Positions 24,883-36,599 are shown, counted from the first letter of the stretch. The stretch is 55,010 bases of DNA from Pseudomonas taeanensis MS-3 (GCF_000498575.2 NZ_AWSQ01000001.1:1737149-1792158); one strand, 5' to 3'. Notes: a model not told the origin generated them from the letters alone. Numbers and translations are program-made.

Positions 24883-26808
24883 TTGAACGACATGGCAAAG
24901 AATCTGATCCTGTGGCTGATCATCGCCGCAGTCCTAGTGACTGTGATGAACAATTTCTCCACGCCGAGCGAGTCGAACAAGCTCAATTATTCCGAGTTTA
25001 TCCAGCAGGTTCAGGATGGCGGGGTTAAGCGGGTTACGGTTGATGGCTTCATCATCAGCGGCGTGCGCGCAGACGGCTCTCCGTTCGAGACCGTTCGTCC
25101 GGCTATCCAGGATAACGGCCTGATCAAGGACCTGATCGACAACAACGTCGAGATTGTCGGCAAGCAGCCGGAGCAACAAAGCATCTGGACTCAGTTGCTG
25201 GTGGCCAGTTTTCCAATTCTGGTGATCATTGCAGTGTTCATGTTCTTTATGCGCCAGATGCAGGGGGGCGCCGGTGGCAAGGGCGGGCCGATGAGTTTCG
25301 GCAAGAGCAAGGCGCGTCTGCTGTCTGAAGATCAGGTCAAGACCACCTTTGCCGACGTTGCAGGTTGCGATGAGGCCAAGGAAGAAGTCAGCGAGTTGGT
25401 CGAGTTTCTGCGCGACCCGGGCAAGTTCCAGCGCCTTGGTGGGCGCATCCCGCGCGGCGTACTGATGGTCGGCTCACCGGGTACCGGTAAGACGTTGCTG
25501 GCCAAGGCTGTCGCCGGCGAGGCCAAGGTACCGTTCTTCACCATATCCGGCTCCGATTTCGTGGAAATGTTCGTCGGTGTCGGCGCCTCGCGCGTACGAG
25601 ACATGTTCGAGCAGGCGAAAAAGCATGCGCCGTGCATCATCTTTATCGATGAAATCGACGCAGTCGGTCGTCATCGTGGTGCAGGCATGGGTGGCGGTCA
25701 CGATGAGCGCGAACAGACTCTCAATCAGTTGCTGGTAGAGATGGACGGCTTTGAAATGAACGATGGCATCATCGTCATCGCCGCCACTAACCGCCCAGAT
25801 GTGCTCGACCCTGCTCTGTTGCGCCCTGGTCGTTTCGATCGCCAGGTGGTCGTGAGCCTGCCAGACATTCGCGGTCGCGAGCAGATTCTCAAGGTGCACA
25901 TGCGCAAGGTGCCGATGGGTGAAGATGTCGCTCCCGCGGTTATTGCTCGTGGTACGCCTGGCTTCTCCGGTGCCGATTTGGCCAACCTGGTCAACGAGGC
26001 CTCGTTGTTCGCTGCCCGTGCCGGCAAGCGCCTAGTCGAGATGAAAGAATTCGAACTGGCCAAAGACAAGATCATGATGGGCGCCGAGCGCAAGACCATG
26101 GTCATGTCGGAGAAAGAGAAGCTCAATACGGCCTTCCATGAGGCGGGTCACGCAATCGTCGGGCGTCTGGTTCCTGAGCATGATCCGGTCTACAAGGTCT
26201 CGATCATTCCCCGTGGTCGTGCCTTGGGGGTGACCATGTTCCTCCCGGAGGAAGATCGGTACAGCCTGAGCAAGCGCGCGCTGATCAGTCAGATTTGCTC
26301 ACTGTTTGGTGGTCGTATTGCCGAGGAAATGACGCTGGGCTTCGACGGTGTAACCACCGGAGCTTCTAACGACATCATGCGCGCTACTCAGTTGGCGCGG
26401 AACATGGTGACCAAGTGGGGGCTGTCGGAGAAGCTCGGCCCGCTGATGTATGTCGAGGAAGAGGGTGAAGTCTTCCTAGGTCGCAGCATGGGCAGCCAGC
26501 ACAACAATGTGTCGGCTGACACGGCCAAGATGATCGACCTCGAAGTGCGCAGCATCATTGATGAGTGCTACGCCACGGCCAAGCGCTTGCTGGCGGAAAA
26601 TCGCGACAAGCTCGATGCCATGGCCGAAGCCTTGATGAAGTATGAAACCATCGATGCCGACATGATCGACGACATCATGAATGGTCGCCCGCCGCGCGAG
26701 CCGCGTGACTGGGACGGTGGTGCGGGTGATGCAGATGTGCCTGCGGTTAAACCTACTGAGCCTGACCTGCCCGAAAAGCCGGTAGGTGGTCCTGCTGCCG
26801 AACATTAA
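24883..26808 (+). CDS. ftsH: ATP-dependent zinc metalloprotease FtsH
   Basis: A 641-residue AAA+ membrane protease that degrades unassembled membrane proteins and regulators such as RpoH. Two membrane helices (about residues 5-24 and 106-124) flank a periplasmic domain. The AAA module has Walker A GSPGTGKT (197-204) and Walker B IIFIDEID. The zinc site HEAGH is at 419-423. Ser replaces the usual first Pro of GPPGTGKT. The TTG at 24883 lies 7 bases after GAGGG, better spaced than the ATG at 24892, which matches the common family start; the difference is three residues. About 190 bases of non-coding DNA precede it. Confidence 0.97.
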   Translation: MNDMAKNLILWLIIAAVLVTVMNNFSTPSESNKLNYSEFIQQVQDGGVKRVTVDGFIISGVRADGSPFETVRPAIQDNGLIKDLIDNNVEIVGKQPEQQSIWTQLLVASFPILVIIAVFMFFMRQMQGGAGGKGGPMSFGKSKARLLSEDQVKTTFADVAGCDEAKEEVSELVEFLRDPGKFQRLGGRIPRGVLMVGSPGTGKTLLAKAVAGEAKVPFFTISGSDFVEMFVGVGASRVRDMFEQAKKHAPCIIFIDEIDAVGRHRGAGMGGGHDEREQTLNQLLVEMDGFEMNDGIIVIAATNRPDVLDPALLRPGRFDRQVVVSLPDIRGREQILKVHMRKVPMGEDVAPAVIARGTPGFSGADLANLVNEASLFAARAGKRLVEMKEFELAKDKIMMGAERKTMVMSEKEKLNTAFHEAGHAIVGRLVPEHDPVYKVSIIPRGRALGVTMFLPEEDRYSLSKRALISQICSLFGGRIAEEMTLGFDGVTTGASNDIMRATQLARNMVTKWGLSEKLGPLMYVEEEGEVFLGRSMGSQHNNVSADTAKMIDLEVRSIIDECYATAKRLLAENRDKLDAMAEALMKYETIDADMIDDIMNGRPPREPRDWDGGAGDADVPAVKPTEPDLPEKPVGGPAAEH

Positions 26809-26816
26809 GGCCTGCC

Positions 26817-27668
26817 ATGTCTGTATCGCTTGACTTGAACCGGCTGCCTTGCGGCAGCCGGTTTCTTGATTTGTCCCGTCCGCAAGTGATGGGCATTTTG
26901 AATGTCACCCCCGACTCGTTTTCCGATGGCGGGCGCTATGGTCAGCGCGATGCCGCCTTGCGCCATGCCGAGTCCATGGTGCTGGCTGGCGCGACGCTGA
27001 TCGATGTGGGTGGAGAGTCGACGCGGCCGGGGGCTCTGCGGGTCTCGCCGGCAGAAGAGCTCGAGCGTGTAGCGCCAGTGGTCGAAGCCATTGCGGCCGA
27101 GCTGGATGTGATCATTTCTGTGGACACCTCGACGCCGGCAGTGATTCGCGAGAGTGCTCGCTTGGGTGCGGGGCTGATTAACGATGTGCGCTCATTGCGG
27201 CGCGATGGCGCTCTTGAGGCCGCCGCCGATAGTGGCTTGCCGGTATGCCTGATGCACATGCGGGGCGAGCCGGGAACCATGCAGCAAAGTCCTGAATATG
27301 CGGATGTGCTGAGCGAAGTGCGTGATTTTCTGGCGCAGCGAATTGCCGTGTGCGCCGCCGCTGGAATTGCCGCCGAGCGAATAATCCTCGATCCGGGCTT
27401 TGGTTTCGCTAAAGCCCTGGAGCACAATCTCAGTCTATTCAAGCGCCTCGAGTCGCTACTCGACTTGGGGCGGCCGTTGTTGGTCGGTGTGTCGCGCAAA
27501 AGCATGATCGGCGGGGTGCTGGGGCATGAGGTGGGTGAGCGCTTGTTTGGCAGCCTGGCCTTGGCCGCTCTGGCGGTGACCAAGGGCGCGCATATCCTGC
27601 GGGTGCATGACGTGGCCGAGACGGTCGATGTGGTACGCATGATCGCTGCAGTCGAAGCGGCTGAATAA
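26817..27668 (+). CDS. folP: dihydropteroate synthase
   Basis: A 283-residue TIM-barrel enzyme that joins 6-hydroxymethyl-dihydropterin pyrophosphate to p-aminobenzoate in folate synthesis; it is the sulphonamide target. Signatures are [36 protein letters not shown] and the pyrophosphate-site region [11 protein letters not shown]. It starts 8 bases after ftsH stops and is followed by glmM after 20 bases, the conserved ftsH-folP-glmM order. Confidence 0.97.
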   Translation: MSVSLDLNRLPCGSRFLDLSRPQVMGILNVTPDSFSDGGRYGQRDAALRHAESMVLAGATLIDVGGESTRPGALRVSPAEELERVAPVVEAIAAELDVIISVDTSTPAVIRESARLGAGLINDVRSLRRDGALEAAADSGLPVCLMHMRGEPGTMQQSPEYADVLSEVRDFLAQRIAVCAAAGIAAERIILDPGFGFAKALEHNLSLFKRLESLLDLGRPLLVGVSRKSMIGGVLGHEVGERLFGSLALAALAVTKGAHILRVHDVAETVDVVRMIAAVEAAE

Positions 27669-27688
27669 ATGAGAAGGATGCGTGGCTG

Positions 27689-29026
27689 ATGGGTAGAAAA
27701 TATTTTGGTACTGACGGTATCCGTGGGCGCGTCGGCGAATTTCCCATTACTCCGGACTTTATGCTCAAGCTCGGTTGGGCTGCGGGCATGGCCTTTCGTA
27801 AGCAGGGCAAGTGCCGCATCCTGATTGGCAAGGACACGCGGATCTCTGGTTATATGTTCGAGTCGGCGCTGGAGGCGGGTTTGTCTGCTGCAGGGGCGGA
27901 CGTCATGTTGCTGGGTCCGATGCCAACACCGGCTATCGCCTACTTGACGCGCACCTTCCATGCCGAGGCCGGCATCGTGATCAGCGCCTCACACAATCCG
28001 CACCACGACAATGGCATCAAGTTTTTTTCGGGGCAGGGCACCAAGCTCCCGGATGAAGTCGAGTTGATGATCGAGGAGTTGCTCGATGCGCCGATGACGG
28101 TGGTCGAGTCTGGGCAGTTGGGTAAGGTCTCGCGGATCAATGACGCAGCTGGTCGCTATATCGAATTCTGTAAAAGCAGTGTGCCGACTAATACTGATTT
28201 TGCGGGTCTGAAGATCGTTGTCGACTGCGCTCACGGTGCCGCATACAAAGTGGCGCCAAGTGTTTTCCGCGAGCTCGGCGCTCAGGTCACTGTGTTGTCG
28301 GCGCAACCTGATGGGTTGAACATCAATGCCGCATGCGGATCGACTCACGTTGAGGCGCTGCAAGCTGAAGTCGTGGCTCAGCATGCTGATCTAGGCATCG
28401 CGTTTGATGGTGACGCCGATCGTGTGTTGATGGTCGATCATACTGGCACTTTGGTTGATGGTGACGAGCTGCTGTTCATCATTGCCCGCGATTTGCAGGA
28501 GCGTGGGAAGTTACAAGGTGGCGTAGTCGGTACGCTGATGAGTAATCTCGGTCTCGAGTTGGCGCTTGCCGACTTAGGTATACCCTTTGTGCGGGCCAAG
28601 GTCGGTGATCGTTACGTTATTGCCGAGCTGTTGTCGCGAGATTGGCAGCTGGGCGGGGAGAACTCCGGGCACCTGGTGTGCTTCCAGCACACCACCACAG
28701 GTGATGCGATCATTGCTGCCTTGCAGGTGCTGTTGGCGCTCAAGCGGCGCGAGCAGCGCTTGGCTGAGGCTCGCCAGGGGTTGCGCAAGTGTCCGCAGGT
28801 GTTGGTCAATGTGCGTTTTGCTGGTGGTATAGATCCGCTGGATCACCCGGCAGTGCAGGATGCCAGCGCAAAAGTGACTGAGCGCATGGCCGGGCGAGGA
28901 CGGGTGTTGTTGCGTAAATCTGGTACCGAGCCATTGGTGCGAGTGATGGTTGAAGGGGATGATGAAACCCAGGTGCGCAGCTATGCCGATGAATTGGCTG
29001 AGGTTGTTGCGAAGGTTTGCACCTGA
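27689..29026 (+). CDS. glmM: phosphoglucosamine mutase
   Basis: A 445-residue alpha-D-phosphohexomutase that converts glucosamine-6-phosphate to glucosamine-1-phosphate for peptidoglycan and lipopolysaccharide. The phosphorylated active-site Ser101 lies in [12 protein letters not shown], the metal loop is DGDADRVLM, and the sugar-binding loop GGENSGH and the phosphate-binding [15 protein letters not shown] are intact. The beginning [13 protein letters not shown] is the standard N-terminus. Confidence 0.97.
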   Translation: MGRKYFGTDGIRGRVGEFPITPDFMLKLGWAAGMAFRKQGKCRILIGKDTRISGYMFESALEAGLSAAGADVMLLGPMPTPAIAYLTRTFHAEAGIVISASHNPHHDNGIKFFSGQGTKLPDEVELMIEELLDAPMTVVESGQLGKVSRINDAAGRYIEFCKSSVPTNTDFAGLKIVVDCAHGAAYKVAPSVFRELGAQVTVLSAQPDGLNINAACGSTHVEALQAEVVAQHADLGIAFDGDADRVLMVDHTGTLVDGDELLFIIARDLQERGKLQGGVVGTLMSNLGLELALADLGIPFVRAKVGDRYVIAELLSRDWQLGGENSGHLVCFQHTTTGDAIIAALQVLLALKRREQRLAEARQGLRKCPQVLVNVRFAGGIDPLDHPAVQDASAKVTERMAGRGRVLLRKSGTEPLVRVMVEGDDETQVRSYADELAEVVAKVCT

Positions 29027-29091
29027 TACGGCTTGCCAGTCCAGGTGCCGTTGGGTAACATCTGCGCCCTCTTTGACCGACGAGGTAAAGC

Positions 29092-29847
29092 ATGCGCCGC
29101 CCTTTGGTTGCTGGTAACTGGAAAATGCACGGTTCCCGCGCAGGCGTAGCAGAGCTGATCATGGGTCTTCGTGAGCTGGCATTACCGGCTGATGTTGAGG
29201 TTGCTGTTTTTCCGCCGTATGTATATCTCGCTAAGGTCGTCGAAGAGCTGGGCAGGGTCGCTGTAGGGGTTGGTGCGCAAGATTGTGCTATCGAGCCGCA
29301 GCAAGGGGCTTTGACTGGTGAGATTGCGGCCTGTCAGTTGCAGGACGTAGGTTGCTCGATGGTGTTGGTTGGCCATTCTGAGCGGCGCTTGCTGCTGGGT
29401 GAGAGCGATGATTGGGTGGTTCGCAAGTTTGCGGCCGCTCAAGCCTGCAGCTTGACTCCGGTGCTGTGTGTGGGGGAAACCCTGGAGCAGCGTGAGGCAG
29501 GTAAGACGCTTGAGGTGGTTGGGCGTCAGTTGGCTGGCGTAGTTGATGCCTTGGGTGTCGAGGTGTTTGCTCGTGCTGTAGTGGCTTATGAGCCGGTGTG
29601 GGCAATTGGTACTGGCTTGACCGCATCGCCCGAGCAGGCGCAGGAAGTGCATGCAGCCATTCGTGCGCAATTGGCAGATAAAAGTGCTGAAGTGGCGAGT
29701 GGTGTAAGAATTCTTTATGGCGGCAGTGTCAAGGCCGCCAATGCAGCCGAGTTGTTCGGTATGCCGGATATCGATGGGGGGCTTGTGGGTGGAGCCTCTC
29801 TGAATGCGGATGAGTTCGGTGCGATTTGTCGCGCCGCAGGAAACTGA
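29092..29847 (+). CDS. tpiA: triosephosphate isomerase
   Basis: A 251-residue TIM barrel that interconverts dihydroxyacetone phosphate and glyceraldehyde-3-phosphate. The N-terminal GNWKMHGS contains the catalytic lysine, VGHSERR gives His95, [11 protein letters not shown] gives the catalytic base Glu167, and [10 protein letters not shown] is the phosphate-binding loop. The ATG follows a GAGGT sequence. It is followed within 4 bases by secG. Confidence 0.97.
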   Translation: MRRPLVAGNWKMHGSRAGVAELIMGLRELALPADVEVAVFPPYVYLAKVVEELGRVAVGVGAQDCAIEPQQGALTGEIAACQLQDVGCSMVLVGHSERRLLLGESDDWVVRKFAAAQACSLTPVLCVGETLEQREAGKTLEVVGRQLAGVVDALGVEVFARAVVAYEPVWAIGTGLTASPEQAQEVHAAIRAQLADKSAEVASGVRILYGGSVKAANAAELFGMPDIDGGLVGGASLNADEFGAICRAAGN

Positions 29848-29851
29848 AAAG

Positions 29852-30235
29852 ATGCTGGAAACAGTCATAGTTGTTTTTCATCTGCTGGGAGCGATCGGTG
29901 TGGTCGTTCTGGTTCTGTTGCAGCAGGGTAAGGGTGCCGATGCGGGTGCTTCATTTGGTTCGGGTGCTTCTGGTACCGTTTTCGGTAGTCAAGGTTCCTC
30001 TACCTTTTTGAGTCGCGTTACTGGTATACTCGCCACCGCTTTTTTCTTAACTAGCTTGGGCTTAGGCTACTTTGCTAAAGAAAAAGCTGATGCGCTAACT
30101 CAGGTGGGTTTGCCTGATCCAGCAATGCTGGAAGTGCAGCAGGAAAAACCGGCAGCTGAAGATGTGCCGGTGCTCGAAGAGCAAAAGCCAGCAGTAAATG
30201 CGGCGGATGTGCCTCAGGCTCCAGAGCAGCAGTAA
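29852..30235 (+). CDS. secG: protein-export membrane protein SecG
   Basis: A 127-residue subunit of the SecYEG translocon. Two membrane helices ([25 protein letters not shown] and [21 protein letters not shown] regions) flank the conserved [20 protein letters not shown] loop. The C-terminus is an acidic, proline- and glutamine-rich tail. The start is the ATG at 29852, just after the tpiA stop and 10 bases past an AGGA. The tpiA-secG-tRNA-Leu order is conserved in gammaproteobacteria. Confidence 0.95.
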   Translation: MLETVIVVFHLLGAIGVVVLVLLQQGKGADAGASFGSGASGTVFGSQGSSTFLSRVTGILATAFFLTSLGLGYFAKEKADALTQVGLPDPAMLEVQQEKPAAEDVPVLEEQKPAVNAADVPQAPEQQ

Positions 30236-30243
30236 ACGTTTTT

Positions 30244-30329
30244 GCCGAGGTGGTGGAATTGGTAGACACGCTACCTTGAGGTGGTAGTGGCCATAGGCTG
30301 TAGGGGTTCGAGTCCCCTCCTCGGTACCA
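30244..30329 (+). tRNA. tRNA-Leu (GAG)
   Basis: An 86-base tRNA including an encoded 3' ACCA. The acceptor arm GCCGAGG pairs with CCTCGGT. The anticodon stem CTACC/GGTAG encloses TTGAGGT with anticodon GAG at 30278-30280. A long variable arm, as in class II tRNAs, precedes the T-arm GGGGTTCGAGTCCCC. It lies just downstream of secG, as in E. coli. Confidence 0.97.
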
Positions 30330-30335
30330 ATTTTC

Positions 30336-30364
30336 AAGAAAGCCCGCTGTATGCGGGCTTTCTT
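30336..30364 (+). terminator. terminator after tRNA-Leu
   Basis: A 12-bp stem AAGAAAGCCCGC/GCGGGCTTTCTT with a TGTAT loop follows the tRNA 3' end by six bases. The T-rich right arm makes it a probable Rho-independent terminator. Confidence 0.8.
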
Positions 30365-30426
30365 GTTGCTGGAGCGTCGGTTGACCCTTTGATGGGTTCG
30401 GCCGTATACTTCGGCCCCAGCTTTGA

Positions 30427-30503
<77 letters not shown>

Positions 30504-30513
30504 GTAGTAGCGG

Positions 30514-30535
30514 AGCCCCTGTTAAGGGGCTTTTT
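30514..30535 (+). terminator. first terminator-like hairpin between tRNA-fMet and rimP
   Basis: AGCCCC/GGGGCT stem with a TGTTAA loop, running into a T-tract, ten bases after the tRNA-fMet 3' end. It probably forms the 3' end of the tRNA transcript or a partial attenuator of the nusA operon. Confidence 0.7.
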
Positions 30536-30584
30536 GCTAGCTGGGAGACAGTATTGCCGGCCTTTAGAGGGCGGTTAACAGGAT

Positions 30585-30605
30585 GGGCGTTTCGCCCTTT
30601 TTTTA
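30585..30605 (+). terminator. second terminator directly upstream of rimP
   Basis: A compact GGGCG-TTT-CGCCC hairpin followed by a run of seven T residues and ATTTT, ending about 28 bases before the rimP start. It is a strong intrinsic terminator in the leader of an operon that encodes NusA itself, so it may act as an attenuator. Confidence 0.82.
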
Positions 30606-30632
30606 TTTTCACAGCATGCGCGAGGGGCTCAG

Positions 30633-31091
30633 GTGTCGAGCAAGCTAGAACAGTTGCAGGCCTTGGTGGCCCCAGTAGTCGAGGCCCTTGGCTATCAGTG
30701 CTGGGGCATCGAGTTTTTGTCGCAAGGGCGGCACTCACTGCTGCGAATTTATATCGACCATGCCAATGGCGTTCTCATTGAAGATTGCGAGAAAGTCAGT
30801 CGACAGATCAGCGGCGTTCTCGATGTCGAAGATCCGATCAGTGCCGAGTACACCCTCGAGGTGTCTTCGCCAGGCATGGATAGACCACTGTTCACCCTGG
30901 AGCAATTCGCCAGTCATGCCGGTGAGCAAGTGAAAATCAAGCTGCGTTCGCCTTTCGAAGGGCGCCGCAACTTTCAGGGCCTCCTTCGCGGAGTGGAAGA
31001 GCAGGACGTGGTAGTGCAGGTGGATGACCACGAGTTCCTGTTGCCGATCGACTTGATCGACAAGGCCAATATTATTCCCCGGTTTGATTGA
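30633..31091 (+). CDS. rimP: ribosome maturation factor RimP
   Basis: A 152-residue protein needed for 30S subunit maturation. The N-terminal domain contains [24 protein letters not shown] and [20 protein letters not shown], and the signature [15 protein letters not shown]. The C-terminal Sm-like domain follows. The start is GTG, five bases after a GAGGGG Shine-Dalgarno. It leads rimP-nusA-infB-rbfA-truB. Confidence 0.96.
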   Translation: MSSKLEQLQALVAPVVEALGYQCWGIEFLSQGRHSLLRIYIDHANGVLIEDCEKVSRQISGVLDVEDPISAEYTLEVSSPGMDRPLFTLEQFASHAGEQVKIKLRSPFEGRRNFQGLLRGVEEQDVVVQVDDHEFLLPIDLIDKANIIPRFD

Positions 31092-31138
31092 GACGCGGAT
31101 CCCGCGGATCCAATGGATTGCGAAAGGCGAGGCGTACG

Positions 31139-32620
31139 ATGAGCAAAGAAGTACTGCTGGTTGTTGAGTCGGTATCCAATGAAAAGGGTGTGCCGGCTAG
31201 CGTAATTTTTGAAGCGCTGGAACTGGCCTTGGCCACAGCGACGAAAAAACGGTTTGAAGACGAGGTCGAGTTGCGCGTGGCGATCAATCGCCAAACGGGC
31301 AACTATGAAACCTTCCGTTGCTGGACTGTGGTGGAAGAGGCCGATTTCGAAGATCCGGCACATCAACTGACGGTCGATATGCCGCAGGCGATGGAAGCAA
31401 ACGCGAAAGTCGGTGAGGTCCTGGAAGAGAAGATCGAGTCGATCGAGTTCGGCCGTATCGCTGCACAGACTGCCAAGCAAGTCATTGTGCAGAAGGTACG
31501 TGAAGCCGAGCGTGCCCAGGTGGTCGAAGCCTATCGTGAGCGATTGGGCGAAATCATCTCGGGCACCGTGAAAAAAGTCACCCGCGACAACGTCATCGTT
31601 GACCTGGGTAACAATGCCGAGGCCCTGCTGGCTCGTGAGGACATCATTTCACGTGAGACTTTCCGTGTGGGTGCGCGCATGCGTGCGCTGCTCAAGGAAA
31701 TTCGCACCGAGAATCGTGGCCCGCAATTGATTCTTTCGCGTACTGCGCCGGAAATGCTGATTGAGTTGTTCCGCATTGAAGTGCCGGAAATCGCCGAAGA
31801 GTTGATTGAGGTGATGGCCGCTTCGCGGGACCCGGGTTCTCGCGCTAAGTTGGCCGTTCGCTCCAAGGATAAGCGTATCGATCCGCAAGGCGCCTGTATT
31901 GGCATGCGCGGTTCGCGCGTACAAGCGGTGTCTGGCGAGCTGGCTGGTGAACGTGTGGATATCGTGCTGTGGGATGACAATCCCGCGCAGTTCGTGATCA
32001 ACGCCATGTCGCCGGCCGAAGTTGCGGCGATCATCGTCGACGAAGATGCTCATGCCATGGATATCGCTGTCGGCGAAGACAACCTGGCTCAGGCCATTGG
32101 TCGCGGTGGTCAGAACGTACGTTTGGCCAGCCAGTTGACCGGTTGGACGCTCAATGTCATGAGCGAGGCGGACATTCAGGCCAAGCAGCAGGCTGAGACT
32201 GGCGATATTCTTCAGCGTTTTATCGACGAACTGGAAGTCGATGAGGAGCTGGCTCAGGTGTTGGTGGACGAAGGTTTCACCAGCCTGGAAGAAATCGCTT
32301 ATGTGCCGATGGAAGAGATGCTTAGCATCGACGGTTTCGATGATGAAATCGTCAACGAGTTGCGGTCGCGGGCTAAAGATCGCCTGCTGACCAAAGCCAT
32401 CGCCACTGAAGAAAAGCTGGCAGACAGCCACCCGGCCGAAGACCTGCTCTCACTTGAGGGTATGGACAAAGGTTTGGCGCAGGAACTGGCAGTGCGCGGT
32501 GTGATTACCCGCGAAGACCTAGCCGAGCAGTCGATTGACGACCTGCTCGACATCGACGGCATCGACTCTGAGCGTGCCGGCAAGCTGATCATGGCCGCCC
32601 GAGCCCATTGGTTCGAGTAA
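31139..32620 (+). CDS. nusA: transcription termination/antitermination factor NusA
   Basis: A 493-residue RNA polymerase-binding factor. Domains in order are the N-terminal polymerase-binding domain ([17 protein letters not shown]), an S1 domain ([18 protein letters not shown]), two KH domains ([14 protein letters not shown] and [16 protein letters not shown]) and two acidic C-terminal repeats (about residues 360-493), as in E. coli NusA. The start is the ATG at 31139; 17 further codons open upstream lack family similarity. It can regulate its own operon through the leader terminators. Confidence 0.97.
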   Translation: MSKEVLLVVESVSNEKGVPASVIFEALELALATATKKRFEDEVELRVAINRQTGNYETFRCWTVVEEADFEDPAHQLTVDMPQAMEANAKVGEVLEEKIESIEFGRIAAQTAKQVIVQKVREAERAQVVEAYRERLGEIISGTVKKVTRDNVIVDLGNNAEALLAREDIISRETFRVGARMRALLKEIRTENRGPQLILSRTAPEMLIELFRIEVPEIAEELIEVMAASRDPGSRAKLAVRSKDKRIDPQGACIGMRGSRVQAVSGELAGERVDIVLWDDNPAQFVINAMSPAEVAAIIVDEDAHAMDIAVGEDNLAQAIGRGGQNVRLASQLTGWTLNVMSEADIQAKQQAETGDILQRFIDELEVDEELAQVLVDEGFTSLEEIAYVPMEEMLSIDGFDDEIVNELRSRAKDRLLTKAIATEEKLADSHPAEDLLSLEGMDKGLAQELAVRGVITREDLAEQSIDDLLDIDGIDSERAGKLIMAARAHWFE

Positions 32621-32646
32621 GTTTTACGGCCTGAGGAGAGAAGTGC

Positions 32647-35136
32647 ATGTCGCAAGTCACGGTGAAAGAACTGGCCCAAGTGGTCGACACACCGGTAGAG
32701 CGCCTGCTGCAGCAGATGCGTGAGGCAGGTTTGCCGCACAGCAGTGCCGAGCAAGTTGTCACCGATAACGAGAAGCAAGCCCTGCTCGCTCATCTTAAGA
32801 GCAGCCACGGCGATAAAAAGGCTGAAGAGCCACGCAAGATTACCTTGCAGCGCAAAACTACTAGCACCTTGAGAGTGGCTGGTAGCAAGACCATCAGCGT
32901 TGAAGTTCGCAAGAAGAAAACTTTCGTCAAGCGCAGCGCTGAAGAGATTGAAGCCGAGAAGCAGCGCGAGCTTGAAGAGCAGCGTGCGGCAGCCGAAGCT
33001 GCACGCCTGGCGGCCGAAGCCGATGCCAAGCGTCGTGCCGAGGAAGAGGCGCAGCGTCAAAGCTCTGCAGCCAAGACTGGGGAAGTTGCTGCGCCGGTTG
33101 CAACTGCCGCAGTAGTTGACGTGCCTGCAGTTGTGCCGGTCGTTGAGGAGCGCAAGAAAGATGAGCCGCGCCGCACCGATAAGCCGCGCAATGACGACTC
33201 AGACCGTCGTGGTGAGCGCAAAACCACGCAGCACCGCCCAACCGTTAAGGAAAAGGCGCCTGCACCGCGTGTAGCTCCGCGCACTATCGACGAGGAAAAA
33301 GACAACTTCCGCCGCGGTGGCCGTGGCAAGTCGAAGCTGAAAAAACGCAACCAGCACGGCTTCACCAGCCCGGCTGGCCCCATCGTGCGTGACGTTCTGA
33401 TCGGTGAAACAATCACCGTGGGCGACCTGTCACAGCAGATGTCGGTGAAGGCCGCGGAAGTGATCAAGTTTATGTTCAAGATGGGCACTCCGGTGACCAT
33501 CAATCAGGTACTGGATCAGGAAACTGCACAGTTAATCGCTGAAGAACTGGGTCACAAGGTCAAGCTGGTCAGCGACAACGCGCTCGAAGATCAGTTGGCC
33601 GAATACCTGAAGTTCGAGGGTGAGTCGATTTCCCGTGCGCCGGTTGTCACTGTCATGGGTCACGTTGACCATGGTAAGACCTCGCTCCTCGACTATATCC
33701 GTCGCGCCAAAGTGGCCGCGGGTGAAGCCGGTGGCATCACTCAGCATATCGGTGCCTACCACGTAGAAACCGAGCGCGGCATGGTGACCTTCCTCGATAC
33801 CCCGGGTCACGCGGCGTTCACCGCCATGCGTGCACGTGGTGCCAAGGCGACCGACATCGTGATCTTGGTTGTGGCTGCAGACGACGGCGTGATGCCGCAG
33901 ACCATTGAAGCGGTCCAGCATGCCAAGGCTGCTGGGGTTCCGTTGGTCGTTGCAGTGAATAAAATCGACAAGCCGGGTGCCGATCTCGATCGCATCAGAA
34001 GCGAACTGTCGGTTCAGGGCGTGACTTCCGAAGAGTGGGGTGGTGATACGCCATTCGTATCCGTCTCGGCGAAAGCCGGTACTGGTGTCGACGACCTGCT
34101 CGAAGCTGTCCTGCTGCAAGCCGAAGTGCTTGAACTTAAAGCGACCCCGTCTGCACCTGGTCGTGGCGTCGTGGTTGAGTCGCGTCTCGACAAGGGTCGC
34201 GGTCCCGTGGCTACTGTTCTGGTTCAGGATGGCACCCTGCGTCAAGGCGACATGATTCTGGTCGGCTCGAACTATGGCCGCATCCGCGCCATGCTCGATG
34301 AGAATGGCAAGCCGATCAAGGAAGCCGGTCCAGCAATCCCAGTCGAGATTCTCGGTCTCGATGGTACGCCGGAAGCTGGCGACGACATGACTGTGGTGGC
34401 CGACGAGAAGAAGGCCCGCGAAGTTGCCCTGTTCCGTCAAGGCAAGTTCCGCGAAGTCAAACTGGCTCGTGCACATGCTGGCAAGCTGGAAAACATCTTC
34501 GAGAACATGGGTCAGGAAGAGAAGAAGACGCTGAATATCGTCCTCAAATCCGATGTCCGTGGCTCCCTGGAAGCGCTGCAAGGTTCGCTCGGCGGCCTGG
34601 GTAACGATGAAGTGCAGGTGCGTGTGGTCGGTGGCGGCGTCGGTGGTATCACCGAATCCGATGCCAACCTGGCGCTGGCCTCCAACGCCGTGCTGTTCGG
34701 CTTCAACGTGCGCGCCGATGCCGGCGCACGCAAGATAGTCGAGCAGGAAGGTCTGGATATGCGTTACTACAACGTGATCTACGACATCATCGAAGACGTC
34801 AAGAAGGCGCTGACCGGCATGCTCGGCAGTGATGTTCGCGAGAATATCCTGGGTATCGCCGAGGTTCGCGACGTGTTCCGCTCGCCGAAGTTTGGTGCGG
34901 TTGCCGGCTGTATGGTTGTCGAAGGTGTGGTGCACCGCAATCGTCCGATCCGTGTGCTGCGCGACGACGTGGTGATCTTCGAGGGCGAACTGGAATCCCT
35001 GCGCCGCTTCAAGGACGACATGTCCGAGGTGCGTAGCGGCATGGAGTGCGGTATTGGCGTGAAGAGCTACAACGACGTCAAGGTCGGCGACAAGATCGAA
35101 GTGTTCGAGAAAGTCCAAGTGGCTCGCAGCCTGTAA
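32647..35136 (+). CDS. infB: translation initiation factor IF-2
   Basis: An 829-residue GTPase that delivers fMet-tRNA to the 30S subunit. The N-terminus holds an IF2N domain ([24 protein letters not shown]). A long Lys/Glu/Ala/Arg-rich linker (about residues 90-220) follows, then a second IF2N-like segment. The G domain has GHVDHGKT (338-345), DTPGHAAF and NKIDKPGAD, followed by domains II-IV that bind fMet. Shorter forms from internal starts are known in E. coli; none is proved here. Confidence 0.98.
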   Translation: MSQVTVKELAQVVDTPVERLLQQMREAGLPHSSAEQVVTDNEKQALLAHLKSSHGDKKAEEPRKITLQRKTTSTLRVAGSKTISVEVRKKKTFVKRSAEEIEAEKQRELEEQRAAAEAARLAAEADAKRRAEEEAQRQSSAAKTGEVAAPVATAAVVDVPAVVPVVEERKKDEPRRTDKPRNDDSDRRGERKTTQHRPTVKEKAPAPRVAPRTIDEEKDNFRRGGRGKSKLKKRNQHGFTSPAGPIVRDVLIGETITVGDLSQQMSVKAAEVIKFMFKMGTPVTINQVLDQETAQLIAEELGHKVKLVSDNALEDQLAEYLKFEGESISRAPVVTVMGHVDHGKTSLLDYIRRAKVAAGEAGGITQHIGAYHVETERGMVTFLDTPGHAAFTAMRARGAKATDIVILVVAADDGVMPQTIEAVQHAKAAGVPLVVAVNKIDKPGADLDRIRSELSVQGVTSEEWGGDTPFVSVSAKAGTGVDDLLEAVLLQAEVLELKATPSAPGRGVVVESRLDKGRGPVATVLVQDGTLRQGDMILVGSNYGRIRAMLDENGKPIKEAGPAIPVEILGLDGTPEAGDDMTVVADEKKAREVALFRQGKFREVKLARAHAGKLENIFENMGQEEKKTLNIVLKSDVRGSLEALQGSLGGLGNDEVQVRVVGGGVGGITESDANLALASNAVLFGFNVRADAGARKIVEQEGLDMRYYNVIYDIIEDVKKALTGMLGSDVRENILGIAEVRDVFRSPKFGAVAGCMVVEGVVHRNRPIRVLRDDVVIFEGELESLRRFKDDMSEVRSGMECGIGVKSYNDVKVGDKIEVFEKVQVARSL

Positions 35137-35167
35137 CAGGCATGTAAGCGCGAGTTGCGATACGCAG

Positions 35168-35200
35168 CGCCCGGCCCCGTTTATGCGAGGCCGGGCGTTT
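35168..35200 (+). terminator. hairpin between infB and rbfA
   Basis: A 9-bp GC stem CGCCCGGCC/GGCCGGGCG with a 12-base loop followed by only TTTG. It looks like a weak terminator or processing site that could reduce rbfA-truB expression relative to infB. Confidence 0.5.
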
Positions 35201-35255
35201 GCCGCTTTTAGGTCCGCTGCTTATCCGGGCAGTGTGGCGAGTGAAGGTAGTAGAA

Positions 35256-35663
35256 ATGGCCAAAGAATTTAGCCGGGCCCAGCGCATCGGCGACCAGATA
35301 CAGCGCGAGCTGGCACAGTTGATCCGCATGGAAATCAAAGACCCACGTCTGGGTGGTCTGGTGACTGTGACTGCGGTGGAAGTCAGTCGCGACTCCAGCC
35401 ACGCCAAGGTGTTCGTCACCGTGATGGGCGGCGAGCCGCAAGAGGGTGTGGATGGCGTGGCGCAGAGCATCAAGGTGCTCAACGATGCCAGCGGTTTTCT
35501 GCGCATGCAGTTGGGCAAGGCGATGAAGCTGCGCAGCGTTCCGAACCTGCGCTTCCACTACGACGCCAGCGTGATTCGCGGTGCGGAGTTGTCGGCTTTG
35601 ATCGAGCGTGCGGTCAGCCAAGACCGTCAGCACGGTGATGAATCCACCGAGTCTGAGGAGTAA
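35256..35663 (+). CDS. rbfA: ribosome-binding factor RbfA
   Basis: A 135-residue KH-type protein required for processing of the 16S rRNA 5' end and for cold adaptation. It begins [19 protein letters not shown] and contains [20 protein letters not shown] and the family region [20 protein letters not shown]. The start is the ATG at 35256; earlier in-frame codons do not match the family. It ends 4 bases before truB begins. Confidence 0.96.
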   Translation: MAKEFSRAQRIGDQIQRELAQLIRMEIKDPRLGGLVTVTAVEVSRDSSHAKVFVTVMGGEPQEGVDGVAQSIKVLNDASGFLRMQLGKAMKLRSVPNLRFHYDASVIRGAELSALIERAVSQDRQHGDESTESEE

Positions 35664-35667
35664 GCGA

Positions 35668-36585
35668 GTGGCTCAGGTGAAACGTATTCGTCGTGCCGTC
35701 GATGGCATCATCCTGCTCGATAAGCCCCGTGGTTTCAGCTCCAATGCGGCGCTGCAGAAGGTCCGTTGGTTGCTTAATGCCGAGAAGGCTGGGCACACGG
35801 GCAGCCTTGACCCGCTCGCCACCGGTGTATTGCCACTGTGCTTCGGTGAGGCGACCAAGTTTTCCCAGTACCTGCTGGACGCCGATAAAGGCTACGAGAC
35901 GCTGATGCAGCTGGGTATCACCACCACCACCGCGGATGCTGAAGGCGAAGTGCTAGAGCGTCGACCGGTGACCGTTGGTCGCGCCGATATCGAAGCGCTG
36001 CTGCCGCGTTTTCGCGGTGAAATCAGTCAGATACCGCCGATGTACTCGGCCCTCAAGCGTGATGGCCAGCCGTTGTACAAGCTGGCGCGTGCAGGCGAAG
36101 TGGTGGAGCGCGAGCCGCGTTCTGTTACTATTGCGCGCCTGGAATTACTGACCTGCGATGCGGAGCAAGCGCGCCTGGAGGTCGATTGCAGCAAGGGCAC
36201 CTATATCCGCACCTTGGTCGAGGATATCGGTCAGTTGCTCGGTTGCGGTGCTCACGTTGCGCAGCTGCGCAGAACCAAGGCTGGCCCCTTCGACTTAAGC
36301 CGCACCGTGACGCTCGAAGAGCTGGAACGTGTGCATGCCGAAGGTGGCAATGAAGCGGTCGACCAGTTTCTCCTGCCGGTTGACAGTGGCCTGCAGCATT
36401 GGCCGTTGCTGCAGTTCTCCGAGCACAGTTCGTTTTATTGGTTGCAAGGGCAGCCGGTACGCGCACCGGAAGCGCCGAAGTTCGGCATGGTGCGGGTGCA
36501 AGATCACAACGGTCGCTTTATCGGTATAGGTGAAGTGAGCGAAGACGGGCGGATAGCGCCGCGTCGTTTGATTCGGTCGGTTTGA
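35668..36585 (+). CDS. truB: tRNA pseudouridine-55 synthase TruB
   Basis: A 305-residue enzyme that makes pseudouridine 55 in the T-loop of tRNAs. The catalytic Asp48 lies in [17 protein letters not shown]. Other family segments are [11 protein letters not shown] and [16 protein letters not shown]. The C-terminus is a PUA-like domain. The start is GTG, 7 bases after AGGAG, and matches the family beginning (M)AQVKRIRR. It overlaps no gene but is tightly linked to rbfA. Confidence 0.96.
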   Translation: MAQVKRIRRAVDGIILLDKPRGFSSNAALQKVRWLLNAEKAGHTGSLDPLATGVLPLCFGEATKFSQYLLDADKGYETLMQLGITTTTADAEGEVLERRPVTVGRADIEALLPRFRGEISQIPPMYSALKRDGQPLYKLARAGEVVEREPRSVTIARLELLTCDAEQARLEVDCSKGTYIRTLVEDIGQLLGCGAHVAQLRRTKAGPFDLSRTVTLEELERVHAEGGNEAVDQFLLPVDSGLQHWPLLQFSEHSSFYWLQGQPVRAPEAPKFGMVRVQDHNGRFIGIGEVSEDGRIAPRRLIRSV

Positions 36586-36599
36586 CCGTAGTGGGTGGT

